Assembly (NCBI GenBank): GCA_026419805.1 | Contig: JAOSLS010000136.1 | Coordinates: 1 to 64,000, forward strand | Source: Ceratocystis colombiana | Taxonomy: Eukaryota > Ascomycota > Sordariomycetes > Microascales > Ceratocystidaceae | Length of the DNA stretch: 64,000 bases | Direction: 5' to 3' | Shown: piece by piece, positions 22,013 through 33,656 of the stretch | How positions within the stretch are numbered: the first letter of the stretch is position 1 | How the letters are laid out: every line of letters starts with the position of its first letter | The notes under the pieces: model-generated | What the model was told of the DNA's origin: nothing | The model's input: the letters and a program-made list of their open reading frames with translations, nothing else | Databases searched by the model: none | Made by a program: the position numbers and the translations under genes

Positions 22013-22760
22013 TTACTCTTCGTCGCTAAACTCGGCACGGCCAGCCTTAGAGTTCAGGTAGTGGTTGCTACAATCAAAAGGAAAAAGCAGTTAGCACATG
22101 TGCACGGAAACTAGCAGGAGAAGGAGTTGGCGTACCGGTGAATAGCCCACTGCATAGTGTAGTAGCCGACAATCATGGGGGGAGCCCAGTACAGCACCTG
22201 GGACGAGAAGCGTCTCCAGACGTTAAAGATGGCGTCGTGCATGGCACCAGCCAGAGGGTTCTGGCGGTTAGGGGCGACACCGTAGGTAACAATGCCCTTC
22301 TGCTTCATGTTGTCTGCAATGACGCGGCGTTAGTCTCGTCGTCCTCTCTAAGGCTTGTATTTGTTGTAGCCGGTGCTGCGTCCTATCTGCTCCAGACAAC
22401 TATAGTTGACGCCAGGCGGCAGTTCTCATCGGCCAGACAGTGCGTAACAAAACGAGGTAGCTGGCTCGTCGATGCATTGATTTGACGGCGTGCAATGGTC
22501 TACATGTTCGTCGAGTTCTATAGGAAGTCGCCAATGGTAGGTTTATACGTACTGATATGACCCCACCAACCAAGGAAGCTAGAAATCAGGTGTTAGCATA
22601 CTGCGACTCTAAAATGCGCGGTATAAGATGCCGTTGTTCTTGGAGTCTACTGCAATTCACAACTACCAAAGGACAGGCCGGTACAACGGAAAAAAACATA
22701 CTGAGAGTTGGTGCCAAGCTTGATGTTGGCACCACCCAGACGGGCCTGCGTAGGCTGCAT
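22013..22760 (-). CDS. QCR8: Ubiquinol-cytochrome c reductase subunit 8 (complex III)
   Basis: Four exons, 22760-22702, 22578-22553, 22313-22136 and 22067-22013, encode 105 residues. Introns are 123, 239 and 68 nt, all GT-AG. Exon 2 is a 26-nt microexon. The joined protein reads MQPTQARLGGANIK, then HFLGWWGHINNMKQKGIVTY, QNPLAGAMHDAIFNVWRR, a membrane helix (VLYWAPPMIVGYYTMQWAI) and the tail NHYLNSKAGRAEFSDEE. This is the classic fungal Qcr8 layout and length. The subunit is a single-span inner-membrane protein of the cytochrome bc1 complex near the ubiquinone-binding site. The gene shares its upstream region with prohibitin. Confidence 0.93.
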
Positions 22761-23339
22761 TTTGACTGGATATTTGAAGAGAGATTGGAAAAAGTCGTAG
22801 GGACAATCGAAGGCAAAGCCGCGCAGATTTGAGTGCGATGAGCAAAGAACTTGGTTGTTCGCAATTCTTCAAATTGTCGTCGGTTCTGGCCCCGTTCCGA
22901 GAGAATTCAGGCCTGTGCTAATTGGACGAGTTAAAACGTGATTCCCGACCCAGATTCGTGGCTCTTTTCGGACTAGTCTGTGATTAGTCATCCTGCAAAA
23001 CTACGTAGCCTTGCCTTTGCTAGGGAAATACAGCCTTGAAATGTGCTAGGCCAATTAGCGTTAAGCAAGCGGGTCATAGGCTCTGCAGAGAAAGAGAGAA
23101 GATAGTGAGAGCGCAGCTGATGCAGACAAAAATACACTGACGATATGCAATTGCTTGAGCTCTAGGCAGCTACTGTACAGCATCCACACGCCCTTATTTG
23201 TGTACACTTCAGTGTTATTTATCGCTGTGATACCCTTCCATTGTCTATTCTAGCGAACAAAAGCTCCTTAACTACGACAACATCACCCCACCACAACCAC
23301 ACCACATAACTACAACAACCACATATAACCAAACACGCC
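22761..23339. promoter_or_regulatory. Bidirectional promoter region, QCR8 / PHB1
   Basis: The 579-bp gap between the divergent start codons must drive two mitochondrial inner-membrane genes. The last 70 bases before PHB1 are A/C-rich with no ATG, a typical efficient leader. No coding potential was seen. Confidence 0.6.
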
Positions 23340-24282
23340 ATGGCAAACATCCTCAACTTTGCCTACCGCATGGCCGTGCCCGCGGCCATTGGCGTTGCTG
23401 CCATTCAGTCCTCCCTGTACGATGTCAAGGGTGGATCCCGTGCTGTCATCTTTGACCGCCTGAGCGGTGTCAAGGAAGATGTTGTGAACGAGGGCACTCA
23501 CTTCCTGCTGCCGTGGGTTCAGAAGAGCGTGATCTTTGACGTGCGGACAAAGCCCCGCAACATTGCCACCACCACTGGCTCTAAGGACCTGCAGATGGTC
23601 AGCTTGACACTAAGAGTACTGCACCGCCCTGAAGTCAAAGCTCTGCCCAAGATATACCAGGTAAGTCGATAACTACTAAAAGAGAACATCAAGAGCATCG
23701 CGATAGCTAGCATGCTAGAGTCAGACCACGACCAAGCGCTTTTACTAACATACTTTCCTTTCCCCTTCCTGACAGAACCTCGGCCTCGACTACGACGAGC
23801 GTGTCCTGCCGTCCATTGGCAATGAAGTCCTCAAAAGCATTGTCGCCCAGTTCGACGCTGCCGAGCTTATTACACAGCGCGAGCAGGTCAGCCAGCGCAT
23901 TCGTGATGATCTAACGCGCCGTGCCGCCGAGTTCCACATTGCCCTAGAAGATGTCAGCATCACCCACATGACCTTTGGCCAGGAATTCACCAAGGCTGTC
24001 GAGCAGAAGCAGATTGCCCAGCAGGATGCCGAGCGTGCACGCTTTATCGTTGAAAAGGCCGAGCAAGAGCGCCAGGCAAATGTCATCCGTGCCGAAGGTG
24101 AGGCCGAGTCTGCCGATACTATTAGCAAGGCTATTGCCCGCTCTGGCGATGGCCTCATCCAAATCAGAAAAATCGAGGCTAGCAAAGAAATTGCCCAGAC
24201 GCTGGCCCATAACCCCAACGTCTCGTATCTGCCCGCCGGCAAGCAGAGCGGCCAATTTCTGCTGAATGTTGGCAAGGCGTAA
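23340..24282 (+). CDS. PHB1: Prohibitin-1
   Basis: Two exons, 23340-23660 and 23776-24282, encode 275 residues. The 115-nt intron (GTAAGT...GACAG) is in phase 0. The sequence is characteristic throughout: an N-terminal membrane anchor (MAVPAAIGVAAIQSSLYDV), GGSRAVIFDRLSGV, EGTHFLLPWVQ, VSLTLRVLHRP, LGLDYDERVLPSIGNEVLK, AQFDAAELITQRE and the C-terminal coiled coil (KQIAQQDAERARFIVEKAEQ). Phb1 and Phb2 form ring complexes in the mitochondrial inner membrane, which scaffold and stabilise newly made respiratory subunits and regulate the m-AAA protease. Length equals the family norm. Confidence 0.97.
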
Positions 24283-24583
24283 ACTAGTAGAGGGAGGAGG
24301 CGGCAATTGTATTAGTTGCAGGTCCCAGGGGGGGAGACGGGGGAAGCAGGAGGGCATGGTCATTTGGCGGAATCGGAACAGCCGTTTGTACAATTAAGAA
24401 TACTACACACACCACACCACACCACACCCAGAATATGGCGAGAGACCAACCAAGTCCACTCACATCTGTATAATACAACACAATAAACAAGACAAAAATC
24501 ACTTCGCACACTATGTTTAGCAAGACCTTGGCAAACAGGGCTGTCCGGTCGTTTAATTCTCTGCGGTCAGCACCATTTAGCTT
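24283..24583. other. Convergent 3' flanks of PHB1 and REX3
   Basis: This 301-bp gap contains an ACACC microsatellite near 24404-24430. No gene was seen. Confidence 0.5.
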
Positions 24584-26725
24584 CTACGGCGGCGCCACAA
24601 ACTCGCCATCTTTCAGCCGCCAGCCCTTAGCCTGCATGGAAATCCACTTCTCCCTGACCTTGACTCTCACCAACTCGCCCGATGCACGTGCATCCTCCGC
24701 ACTATCGTGGCCTTGGCCTGTCCCATCGTCGACCTGGATCTTGCGATTCAAGTGTGTTGATGCCAGGACCTTAAGCCCCATGCGAGACGGCAAGCCGCCG
24801 CGAGTTGGGTACAGCAAGACAGTATCGATTATCTTTGGATGTATAATGCGCGTAGCATTCAAGTCGTTCTCGAGGCCGTGGCCAATGAGTAACGTATCAG
24901 GTGTGATTAATGCGAAAAGCAGCTCACGTGCTGCAGCAGGTGAACTGACGATTTTAAGTTGGCTGCTACGCACGGCAGTTACGTTGCCAGGTATAGGTGC
25001 TGCAATAGGCTCTTCAAAGCCATCCCACGGCTGGGCGTTTGCCATATCCTGTGGGAAGACGCCAGAGTAGCGTGAGTTGAGGTCTAGAATAGCACCTTGT
25101 GGCTGCACGAGGACATCGAGGATAATAGCGCCGGATGGCCAAGCTGTGGCAGTCAAACGCACGAGCTCGATGCCATTCACTGTATAACACATTTCGCAAT
25201 CAAAGCATACAGCCTTGGCGTCTGTGGCTGGTGCTTCATTAGGAGGTGTCTCTACGAAAGGAAGAACATGAGCCAGTCGGGGCGTATCAGTGACTTTAAA
25301 TACATGGCATTCTTTAGTTGTACATCCAGGGCTATCGCCCACGGCCTGGTTGCAGCAACGGAACTTTCGGTCTCCTTTAGCGCGAGTCTTGCCAGCAGTT
25401 GAGACGGGGCTCGTCCAGTATAAGCGGCCATAGTGATGAGTACAAGAGCCACCAGACGTATGGGATCCATCTTCAAGACGGCGGTCTGGGAAGACTTGAA
25501 AGCGCTGTTCGCAGCGGTCGCACTTTTCCCAGCCTTGGGACATCGCCATAGCTGCTGATGCTTTGGCAACATCTGCCTCGCTAGGGGGAGTAGGGACATA
25601 TCCATATTGAGCTAGATCACGAATGGGTGTTTCAATGAGACCAGCGATAAACACTTCTTGTTCCGGTGTCAGGCCGGTATCAATAATTTTGGGCTGGTTG
25701 CCATCATCGTCTTTCGGCTTAGGGGGGGCCTTGGCAAGCTCGCGTTCCTTGAGCCAAGCCTCAGTAATCATTTTTTTGTAGCCAGAAAGACGGGCACCAA
25801 CTATATTACGGTACACATTGCTTGGGCCAGCAGCTACGGTTCCCTCTATATCTACAGCCATTTTATTGGCTTCGTCTTGAGAGAGAAACAGCTCTATTCT
25901 GGTGGAGTGTGTATCTCGCAAAAGTCCGTCAAGGCGAATGAGCTCGGCATGAAGCATTTGGATAACCTTAAGTCTTCCCGCAAAGCCAATTGGATCAGCA
26001 GCCACAGTCTTGGGAGTAAGAAGAGCGCCCTTTTGGGGTCTAGGTGGTGCCTTGAGAGGAACCGGTGGTGATTTAGGTACTAGTTTAGATGCAGGAGCAG
26101 TGGATGTAGCAGGCTGCTTAATGGTCTTCGGGGGGGGCCCCGACGAGGGCGCAGAAGAAGCACGTGATTCTAGACGTGAGCGAGGGGGCTTTTGACGTGT
26201 GGCGGGGATATTTGAAGCAGCAGAAGACAAATTAGAGGAAGCAGGGCCAGGCTTTCCTAATAATGAAGGAGCCCTCTGAACTGATGCTATAGAAGACTTT
26301 GGCTGAGCCGGTAAAGAGGCAACGTTACTGCCAAGTCCATCCAGGCTCTTGGATTGAGACTGCTGCAGCAAAGCCTCCGATTTAGACACAGGCGCAGTAT
26401 AAGTAGCAATATTGGCTACTGGCACAGCCGGCTCGGGTTTCAACGGCTGTTGTGACGTCTGTTTAGAAGAATCAGACTGGGACTGTAGGTTCGTGCTGCT
26501 TTTGACGCGCTTAGCTAAAGGCCCATCTGTGGTGACTGGAGACTCAAAGGACCGTTTCTTAGAAGCAGGAGGCTGTGGTATGGTGCCGACTTCGCCGTTA
26601 GACTCGGGAGGGATATTCTGGCTGTCATCGGAGCGATCAGCATGGCCAAACAAGCATTTAAATGCAGTGCATGCCGGGCCAGCCGGGCATGGGAGATGCT
26701 TGAGATTCGGGAGAGTGGCTGCCAT
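24584..26725 (-). CDS. REX3: RNA exonuclease 3 (DEDDh exonuclease)
   Basis: A single exon encodes 713 residues. The start at 26725 is chosen because MAATLPNLKHLPCPAGP leads straight into the Cys/His cluster CPAGPACTAFKCLFGH typical of the Rex3 N-terminus; the frame stays open upstream to a Met at 26917. Residues 50-270 are Ser/Pro/Lys-rich and disordered. The exonuclease core has DCE at about residues 509-511, an Asp in GHGLENDLNATRI at about 621, and His673/Asp678 in HDSAEDARAS, completing the DEDDh active site. Cys-rich segments (CDRCEQRF, RCCNQ) precede it. Yeast Rex3 trims the 3' ends of RNase MRP RNA and other small RNAs. Confidence 0.88.
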   Translation of the reverse strand: MAATLPNLKHLPCPAGPACTAFKCLFGHADRSDDSQNIPPESNGEVGTIPQPPASKKRSFESPVTTDGPLAKRVKSSTNLQSQSDSSKQTSQQPLKPEPAVPVANIATYTAPVSKSEALLQQSQSKSLDGLGSNVASLPAQPKSSIASVQRAPSLLGKPGPASSNLSSAASNIPATRQKPPRSRLESRASSAPSSGPPPKTIKQPATSTAPASKLVPKSPPVPLKAPPRPQKGALLTPKTVAADPIGFAGRLKVIQMLHAELIRLDGLLRDTHSTRIELFLSQDEANKMAVDIEGTVAAGPSNVYRNIVGARLSGYKKMITEAWLKERELAKAPPKPKDDDGNQPKIIDTGLTPEQEVFIAGLIETPIRDLAQYGYVPTPPSEADVAKASAAMAMSQGWEKCDRCEQRFQVFPDRRLEDGSHTSGGSCTHHYGRLYWTSPVSTAGKTRAKGDRKFRCCNQAVGDSPGCTTKECHVFKVTDTPRLAHVLPFVETPPNEAPATDAKAVCFDCEMCYTVNGIELVRLTATAWPSGAIILDVLVQPQGAILDLNSRYSGVFPQDMANAQPWDGFEEPIAAPIPGNVTAVRSSQLKIVSSPAAARELLFALITPDTLLIGHGLENDLNATRIIHPKIIDTVLLYPTRGGLPSRMGLKVLASTHLNRKIQVDDGTGQGHDSAEDARASGELVRVKVREKWISMQAKGWRLKDGEFVAPP

Positions 26726-28416
26726 AGTGCAGGGAGTGTGAAATGCGGACAAGCAGGAGGAATACAAAGATGTCCAACGCGTGGGAAAGAGCCGCGTGTA
26801 GATGTAGAGAGCACGTGATAAGCGATAAACAAGACACTGGCGGTAGTCTGGATGTAGGTTTGCTTGAAAATGGGAGGAGGTAAAGAGATAAAGAGGATGA
26901 TTAAGCGCAAGATGCAATTTCTAGACCGTAGAGGAAACTCGTCGACCGAAGCAAAGCATCACCGCATTGGCAGCTTCTCTATAGAGAGCGCGATATGGAG
27001 TCCCTGAAAAGAATGATGCAGAGAAGCAAAAAGCAACAGAAGCTACACTATAGCAAAGACATGCAACGGCAGATTTTGTAGCAAAAGGCTGAAGAAGGGT
27101 ATCTAGTTATCAAAAAGGCTACAAACTAATCTTCAGAACCTCTTTTAGGCACTGTCTGCTCGTGAAGATGACGTTGAATTGCCAAGGCTGGAGGGAATTG
27201 GCAAAGGGAAAGAGCTGCAAGGCTACAAGCTCCTAGGGTTGACAGAATGGCACTGCTGTCAGATTATGCTGCCGGGCCGCTACAAGTGCCGATCCAACTT
27301 GCCCCTATATTGGTAGGTTTTGCCGTATAATAGCCGAGCCCTTGGCTCTCCCTCCAACTCCTCAGCGCTCAAACTCACTAGGCATTACCTACATCTCTAC
27401 CTAACAAAATATAGGAGCACTTTACTTGCATACAAAACTCAGGCCGTCATTGGCTATTTAGACTATCAAACACAATGTACAAGACATACCAAGATCGATG
27501 TTGTAACCCCCCAACCCGAGAAGCCTGAGACAACGAAATAAGGTTCTCGACAATATGAAGAACTAATCGAATGCACTGCCTCTCTAATAAATGGCAGTAG
27601 GAATTCCTTCGCTAAACCATCGTTGATTCTGTTCAGCGCGGTCTTCCGAGGCCAAACCCCCCTTCAACATAATGGCAGCTAGTCGCACACAGGCAAATGG
27701 AAGCCCTAATATACTGGTGTATACTGCGTGCTTGTACGCACATGTGTACGATGATCGCAGCGTTGGTGTAGACCATACATAGCATCCTCATAAATAAATG
27801 CTGCTAGGCCAGTCGGCTGTCAATGTCGTCATACAATAACAACGTTGACAAGCTATGATAACCATATACTTCGAGTCCTTGTGCTACTGCTATTCTAACC
27901 CCCTACTAAGCTCTTTTCCTTGTTTCCTTTCTTGTTTTTGAGGTCTAAATCCTGGCTCAAATCAACCCCAGCCAAGCTCAGCCACGCTTAGTTGCTCAAA
28001 AGGGAGTCTTCTTATACTTATTTACTGCATAAAGAAGCGAGACAGCAAGTAGGCATCCAAATTCTTTGGGCTAACGTCAGCTCAAAAAGTCTTGCTTTGT
28101 CATCTATCCTACATAGCAGGGCCTGTGATACAGCACTCTAACGGAAATGGTCCAATAATTGCGCCGCCGGATTCTTCGTACCTAACCACGCAAGACTGGT
28201 GCCTTTCCCGACCCCATACAAATACGCATACATGTCTCCTTTTTAGTACTTTCCATCAATTACAAAGAGGTATTGCGTATAACGTTACACGTCTTTTACC
28301 CTTCGGAGTTGTCTTCTTTTACTGCATTAAGCCAGGACCTAGGCTGTCAAACTCTCTTCCCCTTAAAAGTCCGCTATTTCTCGTTCAATTGCAAAAGGCA
28401 CGAAACATACGTCATC
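26726..28416. promoter_or_regulatory. Divergent intergenic region between REX3 and the lipase gene
   Basis: This 1.7-kb region holds the two divergent promoters. Short open frames (for example 27320-27541) show no recognisable content, and I see no gene. Confidence 0.45.
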
Positions 28417-29863
28417 ATGGCCAGCTTAAGTAGCGTCGATATACAAGCGAGCCACCTGTGCGTGGTAGTTCACGGCGTATGTCTCCCCTGCCAACTGTCA
28501 GGCTATTTAGATTACTCGCTAATCCTCCCTATCTAGCTTTGGGGTAAACCCATTCACATGGCCAGTGTGGCCAAAGCGCTGCGAGCCAAGTTCCCCCAGG
28601 ACAAGCTCCATCTCCTCGTTGCTGAGGCCAATGCCGGAAGCTTCACATATGACGGTATTGACAGGGGTGGCGAGCGTGTGTGTGCCGAGATCGAGGCTGA
28701 GGTTCAGCGTATCAGCGACCGTGGCGGCAAAGTCCGCAAGTTCAGCATGGTCGGGTATTCAATGGGTGGGCTTGTAGTCCGCTACACAGCGGGATTGCTA
28801 TACGCGAAGGGCTTCCTAGACTCCGTCGAGTGCATGGTAGGTTTCCCTCCCCCTCCATCTATTTTGTCTACTTGTCACCCGTACCGTCCCTTACTGATCA
28901 ATTTGCTAGAACTTTACTACATTCGCAACACCACATCTAGGCGCGCGAGCACCAGTCAAGGGTGCTTTTAGCCATGTATGGAATGCCATTGGTTCGCGCA
29001 CAGTGTCCATGTCGGGCCGTCAGCTATTTACTATCGACGACTTCCGCGAGACCGGCAAACCACTCCTCAGTGTGCTTGCCGATCCTGGATCGATCTTCAT
29101 ATCAGGCTTGAGAAAGTTTAAGAACCGCACACTCTACGCCAACATCACCAACGACCGCACAGCCGTCTACTACACCACCAGCATCTCGCGCACCGACCCA
29201 TACCGCAATCTAGACATTATCAAGCCGCACTTTGTCCCAGGCTACGGTCAAGTAGTTCTGGATGCCAGCAAGCCGCTGACGCCACACGTACCTGAGCCAG
29301 TGGCTTTATCCGCCCGCATCTCAGCCTTTATACACTCTCTACCGTTCTATGCCACAATTAGCTTACTGCTGCCCATTGGCGTAGTCATATTCCTTATCAG
29401 CTCCATATTCAGTACCTGCCGCAGTTCGCATCGTATCCGTCTGCATGAGTTGGGCCAGGGCGGGGTTGCCATTGAAAAGTACCGCCCCCCGTTGTGGGTG
29501 CAGGGCATCCGCCAGGAAGTAGCACATGCGTACGAGGCGCTAGGTTCAGTGCAAGGCGACCAATTCCTAGATACTAATGCCAGTGGCGGTGATGGTGACG
29601 AGGAGGCTATGGACTCAGATGACGCGCGGATTATGACACGCGAGCGACGAATGTCAATCCCCGCGCAGCCGACGCTAGCACTCACACCAGCGCAATTCTC
29701 GATGATCGATTCGCTAGATGCAGTGGGCTGGCGCAAGTTCCCAGTGTGGATTCATAACGACCAGCACACGCATGCGGCAATCATCGTGCGCTTTGAAAAA
29801 GAGACGTTTAATGAAGGCAAGCTGATTCTGCAACATTTTGTACAAGAAGAATTTGAAATATAG
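28417..29863 (+). CDS. DUF676-type serine lipase (Lpl1/Rog1-like)
   Basis: Three exons, 28417-28476, 28537-28836 and 28910-29863, encode 437 residues. Introns are 60 and 73 nt. Splicing joins HLCVVVHG to LWGKPIHMASVAKAL, giving the HG...LWG entry of the DUF676 alpha/beta hydrolase fold. The nucleophile elbow is GYSMGG (GxSxG) at about residue 90, followed by VRYTAGLLY and, across intron 2, NFTTFATPHLGAR. A catalytic His is plausible near DIIKPHF. A hydrophobic helix (FYATISLLLPIGVVIFLISS) in the second half suggests membrane or lipid-droplet association. Yeast relatives are Lpl1 (YOR059C), a lipid-droplet phospholipase, and Rog1, a monoacylglycerol lipase. Which of these it matches best cannot be decided by eye. 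Confidence 0.85.
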
Positions 29864-30167
29864 CCGATGCGCTTTAATAGAAGCGAAATTCCCATATGCG
29901 CAAAGGAGGCCTGTTTTATAGTTGTGAGTAGAGCGTAGTGAATAGGCACAAGATACATCGTCATATATGCAGATAGAGGCCCACTCTTTTTCATGTTCAT
30001 CCGCACACATTTGCCAAATAGCCAAGCATTTATATGTCATCATGTTCGCCATGCTAAGATGTGAGTGGTATCTTCGTCTTGTTGCCCAATTCCGGCTTGC
30101 AAATATATCGATTCGTCTTGCTTCCCCCTCTTCTTCAAGTCATCCGCAAACAAGGCCTTTATCTGCT
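29864..30167. other. Convergent 3' flanks of the lipase and THR1
   Basis: A 304-bp gap between convergent genes. Nothing else was seen. Confidence 0.5.
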
Positions 30168-31482
30168 TTACCGCACAACGGAGCAGCCCTCGGCTGGCTC
30201 TAGGATCTTCCACTGGCAAGTTATAGGCTTAGGGTTCTTGGCCTTGAGAATGCTAATGATCTTCTCAGCGATGACCTCGAAGTTGTCGGTGGCCAGAGCC
30301 AAGATAGTAGGTCCAGCGCCCGATAGGCACACGCCCAGGAAGCCGGGCTGGGTGGCGGGTGACATGCTCTGTACGATGTCGCCGAGACCGGGGATTAGGT
30401 TCTGGCGATACGGCTGATGAATCTTGTCCTGCATGGCCAGGTGGATAAGCTCTGGGTTAGGAGGCGACTGGCCAAGGGCAACAGGCAGCAAGGCTATCCG
30501 CTGCAAGTTGAAAGTCTGTAGGTAGAGCAAAGTTTGTAAGCTAAATAAACAGCAAAATTACGGAGGAGCAAGACCTATGTTAGAACTCAAATACATGAAC
30601 TCACCACATCGGGGCGGCTGTAGTGCGGAGGCAGCACAGCACGGGCATCGTGAGTAGCCACGACAAAGTCGGGGATTATGGCAATAGCCTTGATGGCGGG
30701 GGCCCAGGGAAACTTGATGTAATGGCCAATGTTGTTAGGAGGGATCGGTGGTGTCTTTCTAGTGTTGACACCACCAGCAGGTTCAGGAAGAACCTCGCTC
30801 AGAGGAACCTCAATACGCTGGGCATCCTCGGGGTTAAGAGGCATCAAGTAGGTTCCGACAAAGCCACCGAACAGGGCAGCGCCGACGTTGTCGGGGTGGC
30901 GCTCTAGAGACAGAAAGCATTAGCATGTGGGACTAAACAGCGCAATAACGACGAAGACGCCCAGGCGACAGATCCGATGCCAGAAGCGAAGGGCACAGGA
31001 CTTAGGACTTGATATTTTGGGGCTTTATTTTGAGGGGAGGAGTTACCAATCATCAAGCAAAAGTCGAATAGTCTGTTTTTGTCCAGGTCCAGCTTGCCGG
31101 CCTCTTTGCCCAGCATGACACCAGCAACAACAGCAGCTCCAGAGCTGCCCAAGCCACGGCCGAGGGGAATGGGATTTTTGATGTGCACATGAGTGCCAGC
31201 CGGGAATTCCCACTGATTGTGGCAGCGTAGAACATAGAGGGCACAACGGGTAATAAGATTATCAGCAGGGTTCAGCGGAATAGGCTCGCCACCATCGGAG
31301 CCAGCGCCTTCATACGTTATACGGCAGTTGAGTGGGTAGTCGGCAGGCGACTGCTTCTGAGCAGCAGGGTCGATGGTTACGATCACCTCAAGATAAATAG
31401 ATAGACTGAGGCCGATGACGTCGAAGCCGGGGCCGATGTTGGCTGAGGAACAGGGAGCACGGATGGTGAAGGACTCGGCCAT
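30168..31482 (-). CDS. THR1: Homoserine kinase
   Basis: Three exons, 31482-31047, 30903-30605 and 30515-30168, encode 360 residues. Introns are 143 nt (GTAACT...CTCTAG) and 89 nt (GTGAGT...CTACAG). The start MAESFTIRAPCSSANIGPGF is the typical first GHMP-kinase motif. The ATP-binding loop PIPLGRGLGSSGAA lies near residue 125, ERHPDNVGAALFGGF follows across intron 1, and the third motif GVCLSGAGPT is near residue 320. The enzyme phosphorylates L-homoserine with ATP in the threonine branch of aspartate-family amino-acid synthesis, in the cytosol. Length fits the fungal norm of about 355-360. Assignment is very strong. Confidence 0.96.
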
Positions 31483-33656
31483 GTTGGATGGACTAGATAT
31501 GTTGCCGTATATCTGTTAAAGAGTTTGTGGTCTACGTGAAAATTCAACGGGTATGAAGGAAAGAGGAGGAAAATTGAAAAGAGAGAATATTCCTTGTTTG
31601 TCACGATGAATGGCCTTCTGCTTTGTTGAGCTCCTTGCTAGTTTACTGGGATGGCAATTAAGGATAAGGTTTGGTCTATAGGGTTGACCTGATAGTGGGG
31701 TACGGCTCTCCGAAAACAGGCTGTTGAGCGAAGTTTTCTTTTGCTATGACTAAAACTTTTTGTCGTTTCTTTCGCACCTTGAGTACTGTCTATAACTTTG
31801 GCATATTATCCGCATAGAAAGGGCAGAGGAGGGGAGGAGGAAACAACAACATGACGGGCCACACCCAGTAAGGCGCGATGATTGTGAAAGTGAAAATTAT
31901 TCTTAGGGTTAACACGCCGTGTTATCGATAAGAAAAATCCCTATGCACAAAATGAGTTCACTCATCTTATCTATCATCAACAAAAAGAGAAACCCATGAT
32001 CAGCTGCTTCGTTTTTTTATCAAGGACAAGTAAATGGACTAACTATATTTGGAAGTTTTCTTTAAACGTCGTCATACAGCAAGCAGCCACCACTCCTGCG
32101 GCTTGGCTAGCAGATGATCCAATGGATACGAGGAATAGACCAAGGGTTATGGCAAGGGTTAACATGTATTCTTAGCAGCATAGGCGTAAGGCAGAGATGA
32201 GATAAAACGGGACAAGACAGCGGCGCAATGATGGCGTCACCCAGGAGAAGAGCGGATGTAAGAGAAACAGGAATGTGATAGAAATGCGCAGTCTGCCGTC
32301 TCTTTTCCTGTCCTCTGTGCTCAGCACTAGCAGTGGACTACGGCAAACAAAACAAAACAAAACACGACAACAAGCGGAGCTGCAGCCAGAGCTGGGCTAC
32401 GGCTGGAACTTGGCTAGCTACCTTCAGCTATACCCAAACAGGGCTCACGACACGACGGGTACATAAAAGCCCTGGATGAGGCAAAGGGACAAGAGAAGGT
32501 AGACAGATACTCCCCGAATGGAACCAAGGAACCAAGGAATTAGACTTCGATTTGCAAGGGGAACAAGCTAAATAGGCCCATCCACCCTACCAACTCACCT
32601 GCCCCATGCACAGCCCATACCGTGCATGTCCGTATCTGAAACAACAGGGCAAGAAATCACATGGCGTGAATGAGGTTTGACAGATATAGGGAGGGAGACA
32701 AAGGCGGGGAGAAGGAGTGATAGAGGGCTCTGTTGCTGTTGAAACAACATTTCAGAAAGAGAGATGTGTTATAAACAGTGTATACAAGGCTGCAAGGTAG
32801 TCAAAGATGTGTGGTGTCGTAGTAGCTAATAACATGGTTGCATCCACAATATGGTAGCGGGTATAGGGCCTGTCTTGCCAGCAAGGGCTGATTCTTCATT
32901 TAGAGTCTCCTTATCCGTCTCTGTTTGGCCTGGAACGTGAAACACGTGAGAAAACAGAGGAAAAAGAAGGAGAAAGCGAAAACGCCTAGACGAAGAAAAA
33001 ATTGATCCTGGTATAACCAGGGGAACCAAGAGAGGCGAGAGAAGGTTAACTGGGCTGGGGAAAGAGGAGGACCACTTCCACCAAGGGGGTTTAGCGCCTC
33101 TTTAGTGCATAATAGCGTCTGCAGAGCATACGTCGCGTAGACTTATAGGGGCTAAGCCATGTTTTAGCTCAACAAAGAGCACAGTTGAAAGGGTTTTCAA
33201 GGGCAATAGGGTGCTGTAGCTTTGTAATTATAGGGGTTCAGCGTCCTGTAGCCTGTGACTTAGAGGACAGCCATTTGTACCACAGTTCTTCGTTGGTTGG
33301 CCCTCCTTTATTCCTCTGTTCCTTGCTTCACTTTCTCTCTCGGCTGCCCTATTCTGTAAGTTGTCTTTCATCTTGGCCTGTCATTCCAACCTTTTTTTTT
33401 CCCTCTTCCTCTCCCTCGTCTACCTGTCTGTCTCTGCCCATATATCTCTTTGTTCGGCCTGTGCAGCAAGGCAGAGACAACGCGAAGACAGCGCTGGGCG
33501 CCATTTCTTTTTTTCTTCTGTTTCTTCTGTTTCTTCTATCTCTCTTCTTCTCTCTCCTTTCTTCATCTCTATCTGCTCCTTCTTTGACTGCCTCTCCTAG
33601 TCCTCTCGATCTCCTGTGCCAAATCCCTCTGGCTCTCTACAGCCAAGCTTTCAACC
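31483..33656. promoter_or_regulatory. Divergent region THR1 / chitin synthase with a pyrimidine-rich leader
   Basis: This 2.2-kb region lies between divergent genes. From about 33295 to 33650 the plus strand is C/T-rich and is probably the chitin synthase 5' leader. A 164-codon frame at 33185-33679 runs through this tract but is low-complexity and out of frame with the gene. No other gene was seen. Confidence 0.5.

Noticed and set aside
24513..25070. 185-codon plus-strand frame opposite REX3
   Set aside because: It is the antisense shadow of the REX3 exonuclease domain, which has clear catalytic motifs on the minus strand.
26728..26917. 64-codon N-terminal extension of REX3
   Set aside because: The conserved Cys/His motif lies near the start of homologues and follows the Met at 26725, so the extension is probably 5' leader.
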